Source: Pseudoalteromonas sp. T1lg75
Lineage (GTDB): Bacteria; Pseudomonadota; Gammaproteobacteria; Enterobacterales; Alteromonadaceae
Length of the DNA: 64,000 nucleotides
Reading direction: 5' to 3'
Assembly (NCBI RefSeq): GCF_002964705.1
Contig: NZ_PQCD01000006.1
Location: 1 to 64,000, forward strand
Shown here: in pieces, positions 43,761-53,549 of the stretch
Layout: the number at the start of each line of letters is the position of its first letter
How positions within the stretch are numbered: the first letter of the stretch is position 1
Made by a program: the position numbers and the translations under genes
The notes under the pieces: model-generated
What the model saw: only the letters and a program-made list of their open reading frames with translations
Told to the model about the DNA's origin: nothing
Databases searched by the model: none

Positions 43761-45794
43761 ATGCGAGTAATTCTCCCTTTGCTTTTGGCATCGCCATTAG
43801 CGCTGGCAAAAACCGTGAGCGTCAGCTCTCCCGACGGCCAGATCCAAATTTCTTTAAGCGATGAAGGTGCCCCAAGTTACCAGGTCACCTTTGCCGGTAA
43901 GCCGGTGATTAACTCATCCAAGCTGGGTTTTTACTTTAAGGACGCAGCGCCGCTGCGCGACGACCTAGTGATCAGCGACACGCAAACCCAAAGCGTCGAC
44001 CAAAGCTGGCAACAGCCCTGGGGCGAGCAACGCCTTATTCGCGATAATCACAATGAACTGGCGGTCACCTTTAGCGATGAAAACGATGCCAGCCGCAGCT
44101 ATACGGTGCGTGTACGTGCCTTTAACACCGGCCTGGGCTTTCGTTATGAATTAGAGGGCAAAGAGCGCCCCGACTACCAGATCACCGATGAACTTACCGA
44201 ATTTGCCCTGGCCGGACAAAATAACGAAGCGCTGTGGATCCCGGCCCGTGGCTGGAACCGTTACGAGTACGTCTATAAACGCACCGACGCCAGCGAGGCG
44301 GCCCATGTGCATACGCCCTTTACCCTGAAAATGGGCAATGGCGTCCATATCAGTATTCATGAGGCTGCCCTGGTCGATTATGCCGGCATGACCCTAAATC
44401 AGCGTCGTCCGGGTATTTTTAAAGCCGACTTAACGCCCTGGTCAGACGGCATTGCGGTGAAAACCGAAAACGGTTTCACCACCCCCTGGCGTACCATTCA
44501 AATTGCCGAGCAGGCCACCGGGCTACTCAACTCGCACCTGATCCTCAACCTCAATGAACCGAATAAACTCGGCGATGTCTCCTGGGTGAAGCCGGGTAAA
44601 TACGTGGGTATCTGGTGGGGCATGCATATCAATGAAAACACCTGGGGCAGCGGTGAAAAGCACGGCGCCACCACAGAAAACACCATTGAATACCTGGACT
44701 TTGCTGCCAAATATGGCTTCGATGGCGTGCTCGTTGAAGGCTGGAACGAAGGCTGGGATGGCGACTGGTTCTTTAATGGCGATGTCTTTAGCTTCACCAA
44801 AAGCTATGATGATTTCGACCTGGCCGCCATCGCCAAGCACGGTAAAAAGGTCGGTGCGAAACTGATCGGTCATCACGAAACCTCGGGCAATGTCAGCAAC
44901 TATCGTAACCAGATGGAAGACGCCTTTAAGCTCTATCAGAAACATGGCGTAAGCCAGATCAAAACCGGTTATGTTGCCGACGGCGGCAATATCAAACGCA
45001 TCGATGAGCAGGGTATCGCCCGCTACGAGTGGCACGACGGCCAGTTTATGGCCAACGAGTACCTCTATAACATCGAGCTGGCGGCCAAGTATCAGCTCAG
45101 CATCAATACCCATGAGCCGATTAAAGACACCGGCCTGCGTCGCACCTACCCGAACTGGATCACCCGTGAAGGGTCGCGCGGTCAGGAATTCAACGCCTGG
45201 GGCACGCCACCCAATCCACCGGCGCATACGCCCATGCTGGCCTATACCCGCATGCTGGCGGGGCCAATGGACTTCACGCCGGGGATCTTCGATATGGGCT
45301 TTAACGGCTTAGGTGCCGATACCAACCGCCCGCAAACCACCCTGGCGAAACAACTGGCCCTGTATGTGGTGCTCTACAGCCCGGTGCAAATGGCAGCGGA
45401 TTTACCCCGTAACTATCTGGCTAAGCCGGATGCCTTCCAGTTTATTCAGGATGTGCCCACCGATTGGGAGCAAAGCCAGGCCATTGCCGGTGAAATGGGC
45501 GAATACGTGGTCTTTGCCCGTAAGGAGCGCAAACGCGATCACTACAGTGGTAACGACTGGTACCTGGGGGCCATAACCGATGGCGAGGCCCGCAAAGTCG
45601 ATATTAAGCTTGACTTCTTAGAGCCGGGTAAACGCTTTGAGGCACAGATCTATGCCGATGGTGAGGATGCCGAATGGGTGAATAACCCCTACAGCATGGC
45701 TATCAGCAAGCAGGTGGTCACCCGCAAGGACCAGCTTACGCTTAAGCTGGCGCCCAGCGGCGGTACCGCCATTCGCTTTAAGGCCCTGGACTAA
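43761..45794 (+). CDS. Glycoside hydrolase family 97 (alpha-glucosidase-type)
   Basis: GH97 enzymes are periplasmic alpha-glucosidases or alpha-galactosidases. The ATG at 43761 has AGGA eight bases upstream and gives a 677-residue product with a signal peptide (MRVILPLLLASPLALA); an in-frame ATG at 43740 lacks support. Family blocks: GVLVEGWNEGWDGDWF, INTHEPIKDTGLRRTYPNW, REGSRGQEFNAW. At the place where retaining members carry the Asp nucleophile the sequence reads KTGYV, so the inverting, SusB-like mechanism is favoured. There are no linked starch-uptake genes. Confidence 0.88.
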   Translation: MRVILPLLLASPLALAKTVSVSSPDGQIQISLSDEGAPSYQVTFAGKPVINSSKLGFYFKDAAPLRDDLVISDTQTQSVDQSWQQPWGEQRLIRDNHNELAVTFSDENDASRSYTVRVRAFNTGLGFRYELEGKERPDYQITDELTEFALAGQNNEALWIPARGWNRYEYVYKRTDASEAAHVHTPFTLKMGNGVHISIHEAALVDYAGMTLNQRRPGIFKADLTPWSDGIAVKTENGFTTPWRTIQIAEQATGLLNSHLILNLNEPNKLGDVSWVKPGKYVGIWWGMHINENTWGSGEKHGATTENTIEYLDFAAKYGFDGVLVEGWNEGWDGDWFFNGDVFSFTKSYDDFDLAAIAKHGKKVGAKLIGHHETSGNVSNYRNQMEDAFKLYQKHGVSQIKTGYVADGGNIKRIDEQGIARYEWHDGQFMANEYLYNIELAAKYQLSINTHEPIKDTGLRRTYPNWITREGSRGQEFNAWGTPPNPPAHTPMLAYTRMLAGPMDFTPGIFDMGFNGLGADTNRPQTTLAKQLALYVVLYSPVQMAADLPRNYLAKPDAFQFIQDVPTDWEQSQAIAGEMGEYVVFARKERKRDHYSGNDWYLGAITDGEARKVDIKLDFLEPGKRFEAQIYADGEDAEWVNNPYSMAISKQVVTRKDQLTLKLAPSGGTAIRFKALD

Positions 45795-46076
45795 TTATTT
45801 TTCGGCCTTTTTAGCTATTCGCGATTATAAACGAAGAAAAGGGTGCTATGTACCTACTACCACCCTTATCATAATACCAATAAAGCAGCTTAAGTTAAAT
45901 ACCAGCTCCGTTCCCAAGCGTGCGAGTTAAAAATCAGTCTAAACACCGCACTCTCCGCATATTCAAAATAAAAATTAAAAAATTGCAAAATAAACAATAA
46001 TAATATTAAAAATTAATGGTAAAAAAATTTAACTTAATGCAAAGTAAACTTAAAACATAATCAAAGGAATGAAAAA

Positions 46077-46664
46077 ATGAATACGGCGAGTAAACTAATA
46101 CCAATAATCACACTAACAATTTTAATTTCCGCCTGCCAAGCTAGATTGGACCTTGATGTTGATAGTTCGCACATTGAAATACGCCCACCCTCGATTGAAA
46201 ATGGCGGTGTTTATCAAAAGACTGAAACCGTTATTCGAGGGGGAGGAACCCTATGTAGGGGAACGCGAGAGTTTTGTTCAGAGAAGGAAATTAGACCCGA
46301 ATTAGAAAAAATGAGATTATTATATCAAGCCTCTGGTCCCACACTTGCCCCATCAAAAGAGGCATCACTATTCTTATTTAACCAAGGTGCTAAAGTAAGC
46401 ACTTATTCGGTAGAATTAAGTCCTGCAACATCCGGTTACAAATTAACTTCGCCTGCTAAAGTCGCAGAATTTATGGCTAACTCTCCCGACTGGGACGGCT
46501 ATGAGCTCGTTGTATTTGCATATATAACTGGCGGTAGCTCAGGCTCGGTAAATGTTCAAGGTTACAAAGGATATGAGCAGCTTTTCAACTCAGGTATCTA
46601 TGTCAATGTCGATTGTGGACAGGTTGGTGAGCCTATCTCAGATTGCAGTATCGTGCCCCACTAG
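46077..46664 (+). CDS. Lipoprotein of unknown function (AT-rich pair, first)
   Basis: A 195-residue product with a lipoprotein signal: hydrophobic stretch then LISAC, lipid-modified at Cys20. The mature part has beta-rich blocks (GAKVSTYSVELSPATSGYKL, YELVVFAYITGGSSGSVNVQG) and two Cys pairs (CRGTREFC, CGQVGEPISDC). I do not recognise a family. An AAAGGA ribosome site precedes the ATG. The base composition is markedly AT-rich, as is the 280-base gene-free stretch before it (45795-46076), where I see no clear signal. The next gene starts directly after its stop. Confidence 0.8.
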   Translation: MNTASKLIPIITLTILISACQARLDLDVDSSHIEIRPPSIENGGVYQKTETVIRGGGTLCRGTREFCSEKEIRPELEKMRLLYQASGPTLAPSKEASLFLFNQGAKVSTYSVELSPATSGYKLTSPAKVAEFMANSPDWDGYELVVFAYITGGSSGSVNVQGYKGYEQLFNSGIYVNVDCGQVGEPISDCSIVPH

Positions 46665-47606
46665 ATGCGGATGATTTCCATCAAAGCCTGGGGGATAATG
46701 ACGTTATTCTTGATTAGCGGGTGCTCAACACCCGCTAACCTTGCCGAATACCTGCAAGCTGAATACCACAATGAAAACGCTTCGTCGCTGGCGGTTGTTA
46801 CGCAAAAAGACAATACCATGCACTTGGTGAGCTTTTCCATTCAAGCCCCCCAGGAAATACCACGACCCAAGCTAAAACCTATTGAAGAAAGCGACTATCA
46901 GCAATTGGCTGCACTGCAGCTCAAAGGCATTAAACTAGAGTTATTTGCTAATAATAAGCTAACTTGCTTGGCCGAGACCAAGGAGTTACTGGAAAGTATA
47001 TTTAAGGTGCTAAAACAGTCCGGCCGAAACTCTGGATTTGTTACCAATCAGCATCACGCTGCCTACCTAACTGATGAGAAAAATCATTTCTCTGTCAACC
47101 CAGTAATCCATGGCCAGCCCATAAAATCCTTGCATTATCTAGACTGCAACGCAAACCTGTTTCAAGGTGTGATTGAGAAAATTCAACACATAACCCACGA
47201 AGCAACGCATATTGAGGTAAACAGTATCCACCCCAACCTCTTTAGAAGAGACGGCCTCGACCGTTTAACCAATGAGTTTATTGCCGTAAAAATGCAGAGG
47301 TGCTTTACCGAACACCCTCCCTATTTTTACAATGAGACTATAAGCCAAGGTATTTATACTGAAGAAGACTATGCGGGATACCTCTTACAAGTAGAGAATC
47401 TATATAAAAGACAATCACAAAAAAATCATGATTATTACTCAAATTTCGCGAAAGTTATATTTGACTCATGGGCGTTATTATTAAAAAAAAATAACAAGCC
47501 GATTTCAACTAACTGCAACCTTGATTTATCTTCAAAGACATCTTTATATTCAGAAAGAAAATCAGTCCAGGCTATATTAGTAAAGTATGGAGTTCGACTT
47601 CACTAA
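46665..47606 (+). CDS. Lipoprotein with an HEXXH zinc-site motif (AT-rich pair, second)
   Basis: A 313-residue product whose ATG follows the previous stop without a gap. Lipobox LISGC puts the lipid on Cys20. Around residues 170-190 the sequence EKIQHITHEATHIEVN contains HEATH (178-182), a possible zincin active site. The C-terminal part is Lys/Asn-rich. No known peptidase family is evident, so activity is an inference from one motif. Composition is AT-rich, unlike the flanking genes, which suggests horizontal gain of the pair. No terminator is obvious after it. Confidence 0.78.
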   Translation: MRMISIKAWGIMTLFLISGCSTPANLAEYLQAEYHNENASSLAVVTQKDNTMHLVSFSIQAPQEIPRPKLKPIEESDYQQLAALQLKGIKLELFANNKLTCLAETKELLESIFKVLKQSGRNSGFVTNQHHAAYLTDEKNHFSVNPVIHGQPIKSLHYLDCNANLFQGVIEKIQHITHEATHIEVNSIHPNLFRRDGLDRLTNEFIAVKMQRCFTEHPPYFYNETISQGIYTEEDYAGYLLQVENLYKRQSQKNHDYYSNFAKVIFDSWALLLKKNNKPISTNCNLDLSSKTSLYSERKSVQAILVKYGVRLH

Positions 47607-47731
47607 CCAATCCAATGAAAGAACTCTACTAAAATACACTCTACACATTCATTAAGTTGCACCCTCTTTAACAACACCTTGTCAAAGCCGAGGTATGCAA
47701 CTCCTACATTTGCACCGTTCGACCAGAAAAA

Positions 47732-48136
47732 TCATTTATTCGCTTCACCATCAAAGAGATTTGCGGTCGGCCCCTTGTATGTTTCCGCAAGCAGTAAGTA
47801 CTCGGTGCGTTTAATCTCGCGAATAATGGAATTACGGTTCATTTCCATAAAAATCCACAACTTCACCGCGATTTGCACCATGAGGCCAACAATAAACCAC
47901 ACCGCCCAAAAAATCTGGTCACCGACCTCGGTGGCGATGTAAAAGCGATAGCCACAATAAATAAAGGCCGCCGTGGCAATCAAGGCCAACAGGGTTGAAA
48001 GCCACACCCAGCGGCGCATGGAACCCTGGTAGGTTTGCCCCAGGCGGGCAAATAAGCCCTCATCCCGACTTAAAATACCATCTAATTGCTGGCGCTCCTG
48101 CGCCAGCTCCGATTTAATTTGCTGCTCTAGATTCAT
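47732..48136 (-). CDS. DUF6768-type membrane partner of the ECF sigma factor
   Basis: The ATG at 48136 with GAGG eight bases upstream gives 134 residues; an upstream start inside the sigma gene is less likely. The protein has an N-terminal charged helix (LEQQIKSELAQERQQLD), two central membrane helices (about 50-95), and a C-terminal tail. The coding start overlaps the sigma gene, a layout typical of anti-sigma or partner proteins. It lacks a ZAS-type zinc motif. It probably holds or tunes the sigma factor; this is an inference from position. Confidence 0.75.
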   Translation of the reverse strand: MNLEQQIKSELAQERQQLDGILSRDEGLFARLGQTYQGSMRRWVWLSTLLALIATAAFIYCGYRFYIATEVGDQIFWAVWFIVGLMVQIAVKLWIFMEMNRNSIIREIKRTEYLLLAETYKGPTANLFDGEANK

Positions 48137-48665
48137 GCTCGTTTCCTCTTTCATCTCGGGCCCACTGGCTTAATTTCTGTCTGGCACTGTGTAAGCGCGA
48201 TTTAATTGTGCCTATAGGCGTATCAAGTACCGTGGCGATATCCGCTATGGGCAACTCTTCTAAATAAAACAAATACACACTATGGCGCTCCACGTCTGGC
48301 AGTTGGGCTATCAGGGCGAGTAAGTCTAAATGCCTCTCTACCTTGGCCGTATCCCCGCATTGTTGCGGCGGTGGCTCGGCCATCAGCAGCTCTTTTTGCC
48401 GACGTCGCGTTAGGTCGATAAAACGTCGATACACGGCGCGAAACAACCAGGCTTTAAAGGCACTGGGTTCAAGCAAAACGCGAATATCTTTTGCCACCTT
48501 GCTCCATACCTCCTGAGTGAGATCCGCCGCATCCTGCTCACATTGGCAGAGCTTAAAGGCAAAGCGATAACTGCCCTGATAGTGGCGCTCACACAGGGCC
48601 GAAAAGGCGCTTGTATCTCCTTTTTGCGCGGCCAGCACCAGCAAAGCCGTGGTAGTTTGTGTCAT
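48114..48665 (-). CDS. ECF-type RNA polymerase sigma factor
   Basis: A 183-residue sigma-70-family ECF factor from the ATG at 48665 (MTQTTTALLVLAAQKGD); an in-frame ATG four codons earlier is possible. Region 2 is visible (YRFAFKLCQCEQDAADLTQEVWSKV) and region 4 (VERHSVYLFYLEELPIADIATVLDTPIGTIKSRLHSARQKL). The end overlaps the partner membrane gene by 23 bases from its chosen start. Target promoters were not identified. Confidence 0.92.
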   Translation of the reverse strand: MTQTTTALLVLAAQKGDTSAFSALCERHYQGSYRFAFKLCQCEQDAADLTQEVWSKVAKDIRVLLEPSAFKAWLFRAVYRRFIDLTRRRQKELLMAEPPPQQCGDTAKVERHLDLLALIAQLPDVERHSVYLFYLEELPIADIATVLDTPIGTIKSRLHSARQKLSQWARDERGNEHESRAAN

Positions 48666-48818
48666 AGTGAAAATCAACTCTTTATTACAAGACGCAGCAG
48701 CAGAGGAAAAGGTTGGCTACCAAGGTAATTAATTTATGGCTGCCGTCAAAGTATAGCTGCTAGATAGCTGCTAGTATGGTGCAAAATTGAAGCAAATTAA
48801 TTGATTTTAGGTGTGTTT

Positions 48819-49646
48819 ATGCGGTTATTCTCGCTGCTGTTATTACTCTTTTGCGAACTTGCCTATGGCCAACAAGATGCGTATTCCATCCCCCGCAGCC
48901 AGGTCATCGAATTAGTGGATCGCCATAACGGGCACACCTACCCCCTGTATATTAAGCTGCCAGCTTCCTATGCTAAACACCCTAGTAAACACTACCCGGT
49001 TATTTACCTCACCGACGGCCATTACAGTTTTCAACTGGTCTCCGGGGCCACTCGCTTCCCGATGAATTCAGGGGCCATGCCCGAGGCCATTTTAGTTGCC
49101 ATTGGTTACGCTCAAGGCGACAAGGGCCAGAGCAGCCGCGTTCGTGATTACACCCCAACCAAAGAATCGAGCTGGAAGCTGACCACCGGCGAAGCAGCGA
49201 AACATGCGCGCTTTATTCGCGAACAGGTATTTACCCATATACAAAAAAATTACCGCGCTCTGGCAACGCAGCGCACCTATATGGGGAATTCTTTAGGTGG
49301 ACTGTTCGGCGCCTTTTTACTGCTGCAAGAACCGGATATGTTCAGCAACTATATTCTGGGCAGTCCATCGGTGTGGTTTGATAACCAGTCTATTCTGGCT
49401 TTTGAGCTAAAGCCCAGTAAGGCAGCGCCCAAGATCTATATAGGTGTCGGTAGCTTAGAAACCCCAGCGCATGGCGAGGGGCAAGATATGGTGGCAGGCG
49501 CACAGGCCCTGTTTGATAAGCTGCACAGCCTGCCGGCGAGTCACAGCCAAATCAAGCTTAGGATCATAGAGGAGGCTCGTCATACCACCGCCTTCCCAAG
49601 CACCTCAATCCAAGGCTTGGATTGGCTGCTCAGGGAAGGTGGGTAA
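48819..49646 (+). CDS. Secreted esterase, alpha/beta hydrolase (Esterase_phd-type)
   Basis: The ATG at 48819 gives 275 residues with a signal peptide (RLFSLLLLLFCELAYG, cut near 18). The domain resembles the enterochelin/feruloyl esterase group: YPVIYLTDGHYSF, nucleophile Ser in GNSLGG, and a distal RIIEEARHTTAFP with the likely catalytic His. No siderophore genes are linked, so the substrate is open. The stop is 6 bases from the convergent channel gene. Confidence 0.85.
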   Translation: MRLFSLLLLLFCELAYGQQDAYSIPRSQVIELVDRHNGHTYPLYIKLPASYAKHPSKHYPVIYLTDGHYSFQLVSGATRFPMNSGAMPEAILVAIGYAQGDKGQSSRVRDYTPTKESSWKLTTGEAAKHARFIREQVFTHIQKNYRALATQRTYMGNSLGGLFGAFLLLQEPDMFSNYILGSPSVWFDNQSILAFELKPSKAAPKIYIGVGSLETPAHGEGQDMVAGAQALFDKLHSLPASHSQIKLRIIEEARHTTAFPSTSIQGLDWLLREGG

Positions 49647-49652
49647 TACCAA

Positions 49653-50708
49653 TTACGGCCACTTTACCTCGGCGGCAAGAACGCGCTCCGGGGCAATATA
49701 GTGAATAATATCACCACCTTGGATGGCGTAATCAAGCGGTGGATTAAGATCCATATCCAGGGCGCTGCGGTTATGGGCAATGCCTAAGATGGTAGCGTCG
49801 TACTGGCGCTTAAAGAGCTCAAAAATATCGCCATAGGTGAAGCGGCTGACTTCTTTAGGGATCACCATGGAGAAATGAGTGTCGCCGTGCAGGCTCGACA
49901 TAATTTCCTGCTGCACTCGGCTGGCACCCGGATCTTCCATGGAGCGCACCAGCACCTCGGCGGTGCGGTTAGAGCTGCATTCAACGTTGGCGCAGTGTTC
50001 ACTGAGCATTTGTGCCTTACTTTCATCATCGAAGTAGGCGCAGATATGGGCGTTTTCCTTCACCAACTTGCTGATCTTCAGTGCCGTGGTAAAGCTTTGG
50101 TTATCGTCTGCCCCTTCTACGATGATGCGATCGGCGGTACTGATACCGACACGATTAAGCTGCTCTTCATCGGTATAGCTGCTCAGTTTTACAAAGCTGA
50201 CATGAGGCTCGGAAAAGAAAGGGTGCTCAATGTCGTCGGTCACCGCCAGCACTATCTCTCTGCGAACCCGTTTGTCATCGGCAAGAATGTAGCGCACCAT
50301 TTTGCGGGTGCGCACTGGGTGCCAACCAAAGATAATAATGTGATTGGCAAAATGCGTTACGTCTTTTTCACCTGTCATAGCACGCCTTATTATATGTGTA
50401 ATGGTTTGCCCGGCCTTACCCAGCAACATGCCAAATAACGCCAAACCGAAAGGAATTTGAACCAGGGCCACCAGCAGACGGCCCAGATCGGAGGTGGGAC
50501 TTAAATCGCCATACCCCACGGTTGAGGTGGTGACCACGTAATAGTAAAAAAACGTGTTCGGCGCCAGCAAGGCTTGTTCACCGGCGACGGCCAGTAGCAA
50601 CCAGGTTAACCCCATGTGCACTAAAATTGCGATCACCACCGCCTGCCAACTGAGTTGGTCGATATGATTGCGAATGGTGAGCAAGATGCGCTTAATCAAT
50701 ATCGGCAT
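49653..50708 (-). CDS. Potassium channel with cytoplasmic RCK-like domain
   Basis: A 351-residue channel subunit: two membrane helices around a pore with TVGYGDLSP (the potassium selectivity filter, around residues 63-71), then a C-terminal TrkA-N-like Rossmann domain starting HIIIFGWHPVRTRKMVRYI. The GXGXXG nucleotide motif is altered (FGWHPV), so ligand binding is uncertain. It resembles the Kch/MthK-type subunits that make tetrameric channels. Confidence 0.9.
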   Translation of the reverse strand: MPILIKRILLTIRNHIDQLSWQAVVIAILVHMGLTWLLLAVAGEQALLAPNTFFYYYVVTTSTVGYGDLSPTSDLGRLLVALVQIPFGLALFGMLLGKAGQTITHIIRRAMTGEKDVTHFANHIIIFGWHPVRTRKMVRYILADDKRVRREIVLAVTDDIEHPFFSEPHVSFVKLSSYTDEEQLNRVGISTADRIIVEGADDNQSFTTALKISKLVKENAHICAYFDDESKAQMLSEHCANVECSSNRTAEVLVRSMEDPGASRVQQEIMSSLHGDTHFSMVIPKEVSRFTYGDIFELFKRQYDATILGIAHNRSALDMDLNPPLDYAIQGGDIIHYIAPERVLAAEVKWP

Positions 50709-50773
50709 AATTCGCCTTATCCCTAACTATTTGGGCGCCGTAGGCGCCCAATTTTTATAATTATTTCAGCATT

Positions 50774-52552
50774 CTAACTCTTCTTGGTCGCTAATGCCTC
50801 AGCAATATATTGGTCGATTTGCTGTTCTAGTACATTAAGTGGAATAGAACCATGACGCAAGACCTGATAGTGGAACTCACGCACATCAAAATCATGACCC
50901 AGGGCTTTTTCCGCCTTGGCGCGCAAACGCTTAATGGTGAGCTCGCCGATTTTGTACGACAGTGCCTGAGCCGGCCAGGAGATATAACGATCCGTTTCTG
51001 TTTTCACATTATGCAGTGATAACGCTGTGTTTTCGCTCATAAAATCAAGCGCCTGCTGGCGTGACCAACCGAACATATGCATACCGGTATCCACCACTAA
51101 ACGGGCCGCACGCCACATTTCATAGGTGAGACGACCAAAATCGCTGTAGGGGTCTTGATAGAAGCCTGCTTCAATGCCCAGGTATTCACTGTACAACCCC
51201 CAGCCTTCGCCAAAGGCCGACAAATACGCATTGCGACGGTAGCTTGGCAGGTAATCCAACTCGGCATTAAGGGAGATCTGCAGGTGATGACCCGGTACCG
51301 CTTCGTGCAGGGTCAGCGCTTCCAACACATACAAGGGACGCTTATCCAGGGCATAGGTGTTGACCCAGTAGAAGCCTGCTTCGTCGTCGCGACTGGCGCC
51401 GGAATAACGACCCGTGGTGTATTTAGGGGCAATGTTAGCGGGAACCGGCGCAACGCCATAAGGCTTACGCGGCAACTCCTTAAAGAGTTTGGGCAACTGA
51501 GCGTCCATCTTTTTGGCAATAAAAGACGCTTCCTTCAGCAGTTCTTCCGGGGTGGTGGCGTAGAACTGTGGATCGGTTCGCAAAAACTCAACAAAGTCGG
51601 CAAAGCTGCCTTCAAAGCCAAGCTCATCAATGATCGCCTGCATCTCGCCGCGAATACGCTTCACTTCCTGCAAACCCAGCTCATGGATTTCTTTTGGTGT
51701 CATCTGCGTAGTGGTGTAATGCTTGGCACGGTTGGCATAAAAGGCCTCGCCATTAGGCACGTTAGAGATGCCTATGGTATCGCGGGCGCCGGGGCGGTAG
51801 GTGTTAACGAAAAAGTCGTAATACCCCTGATACGCCGGTAGCACTTGGGTACCGATCACTTCCTTGGCCTGACTTTGTAGCTGGGCAAACTCTTCGTCAC
51901 TGATACCTGCGGTATTGCGCTTAAACGGCGCGTAAAACTCGGACTCGGTGACATCATCCACCAAAAAGGCGCTGATGGACTCTTCATACCCGGCAAGCAC
52001 GGCCTTAGGCTGAGTTAAGCCGGTTTCCAGACCCTTGTTCATCCAATAGATATTCTGTTCAAAGAAGCGCGGTACCTGACTTAAACGCTTAAGGTAGGTT
52101 TCAAAGCCTGCTTTTGAGCTGTAATCGCCACGGGCAACCATAAACGACAGCGAGGAGTGAAAACCATATTCCGAGGTCAGCGGCATATAGTGGGTATTGA
52201 AGCGATACTCATCCAGCTTGTTTTGCACCTGGGCGCGGATGATCTGTAAATTGATCTTGTTTTCATCACTGAGCGCTTCAGCATCGATGGCATCCAGCTG
52301 AGCCAGTAATGCTTGGCGCTGCTCGTATTGCGCCTTGAGGTACTCGGGGCTCAGGTTCGCAAGCAGGTAGCCATCGACTGCTTGCTTGTATGGGTTCACG
52401 CTTTCGCGGTACTTGACGATTTGCTCGGCAACCTGGGTGAAGGTTTCATCGGCGCTAAGCGCCGATGTCTTGCTTGGGGCTGCACAGGCGCTTACGCCCA
52501 ATGCCAGCACGGTGGCCAAGGCCAGGGTTTTCAATTTTATGGTTGGCTGCAT
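50774..52552 (-). CDS. DUF885-family lipoprotein, putative metallohydrolase
   Basis: The ATG at 52552 gives 592 residues beginning MQPTIKLKTLALATVLALG with lipobox VSAC, so it is probably an outer- or inner-membrane lipoprotein; an extra start nine codons earlier adds a polar tail. The DUF885 signature LTLHEAVPGHHLQ (around residue 425) has the HEXXH-like zinc site, and the GWGLYSEYLG block follows. Family members are thought to be zinc peptidases. It stands alone. Confidence 0.85.
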   Translation of the reverse strand: MQPTIKLKTLALATVLALGVSACAAPSKTSALSADETFTQVAEQIVKYRESVNPYKQAVDGYLLANLSPEYLKAQYEQRQALLAQLDAIDAEALSDENKINLQIIRAQVQNKLDEYRFNTHYMPLTSEYGFHSSLSFMVARGDYSSKAGFETYLKRLSQVPRFFEQNIYWMNKGLETGLTQPKAVLAGYEESISAFLVDDVTESEFYAPFKRNTAGISDEEFAQLQSQAKEVIGTQVLPAYQGYYDFFVNTYRPGARDTIGISNVPNGEAFYANRAKHYTTTQMTPKEIHELGLQEVKRIRGEMQAIIDELGFEGSFADFVEFLRTDPQFYATTPEELLKEASFIAKKMDAQLPKLFKELPRKPYGVAPVPANIAPKYTTGRYSGASRDDEAGFYWVNTYALDKRPLYVLEALTLHEAVPGHHLQISLNAELDYLPSYRRNAYLSAFGEGWGLYSEYLGIEAGFYQDPYSDFGRLTYEMWRAARLVVDTGMHMFGWSRQQALDFMSENTALSLHNVKTETDRYISWPAQALSYKIGELTIKRLRAKAEKALGHDFDVREFHYQVLRHGSIPLNVLEQQIDQYIAEALATKKS

Positions 52553-52784
52553 ATTTCTATTCTCGTTATTGCAAGGCACTTTAGTGCCCTACTCTAGCCC
52601 AGCGGCTATTTGTGTCAAAGTCGATGCGACCAAATCCCCCTTCTATTATTCACCCCACTGCGATTGCACGGCTATTAGGTCACATTGGCGAAAATCATGG
52701 CGGGCGTAAAAATGGCTTAATCCTTGAGCTGTTACGGGCCCTCAAGTACACTATGGCCAACGTCCCCTCTAGGCTTGAATTACC

Positions 52785-53540
52785 ATGAAAGAAGCTGAGC
52801 AAAAAACCACGCATTTTGGTTATAAAACGGTCGCTGCAAACGAAAAAGCGGCCCATGTTGCCGATGTATTCCACTCGGTGGCAGCGAAGTACGATTTAAT
52901 GAATGATTTGCTCTCTTTTGGCATTCATCGTCTATGGAAACGCGTGACCATCGCCAGCTCGGGCGCACGCAAGGGCCAGACTATTCTCGATTTAGCCGGC
53001 GGTACCGGCGACCTGACCGCTAAATTCAGCCAGCTGGTTGGCGATACCGGCCGAGTGATCTTGGGTGATATCAACGACTCCATGCTCAAGGTGGGTCGTG
53101 ACAAGCTGCGTGACCGTGGCCTGGTCAGCAACATCGAATACGTGCAGATGAACGCCGAAGAGCTGCCGTTCCCGGATAACAGCATAGACGTGATCACCAT
53201 CGCCTTTGGTCTGCGTAATGTCACCGACCAAAGCAAAGCCCTGGCATCTATGTACCGCGTGCTTAAGCCCGGCGGCCGTCTGCTGGTATTGGAGTTCTCC
53301 AAGCCTGAGCATGAAGTGCTGACCAAGCTGTATGATCTCTATTCCTTCAATATCCTGCCCAAGGTAGGCCAAGTAGTGCTAAACGACAGCGAGTCTTACA
53401 AATACCTTGCCGAGTCTATTCGCATGCACCCGGATCAAGAGACCCTGGAAGGCATGATGAAAGAAGTCGGCTTTGAGCAGACCAGCTATCAGAATATGAG
53501 CGGCGGTATCGTTGCCCTGCATCGCGGCTTTAAGTTTTAA
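52785..53540 (+). CDS. ubiE: Ubiquinone/menaquinone C-methyltransferase
   Basis: UbiE methylates both demethylmenaquinone and the benzoquinone intermediate of ubiquinone. The 251-residue product has the SAM motif [12 protein letters not shown] and [13 protein letters not shown], and the family block [13 protein letters not shown]. It starts the run ubiE-ubiJ-ubiB, with gaps of 9 and 2 bases. Confidence 0.98.
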   Translation: MKEAEQKTTHFGYKTVAANEKAAHVADVFHSVAAKYDLMNDLLSFGIHRLWKRVTIASSGARKGQTILDLAGGTGDLTAKFSQLVGDTGRVILGDINDSMLKVGRDKLRDRGLVSNIEYVQMNAEELPFPDNSIDVITIAFGLRNVTDQSKALASMYRVLKPGGRLLVLEFSKPEHEVLTKLYDLYSFNILPKVGQVVLNDSESYKYLAESIRMHPDQETLEGMMKEVGFEQTSYQNMSGGIVALHRGFKF

Positions 53541-53549
53541 GGAGCGGCC

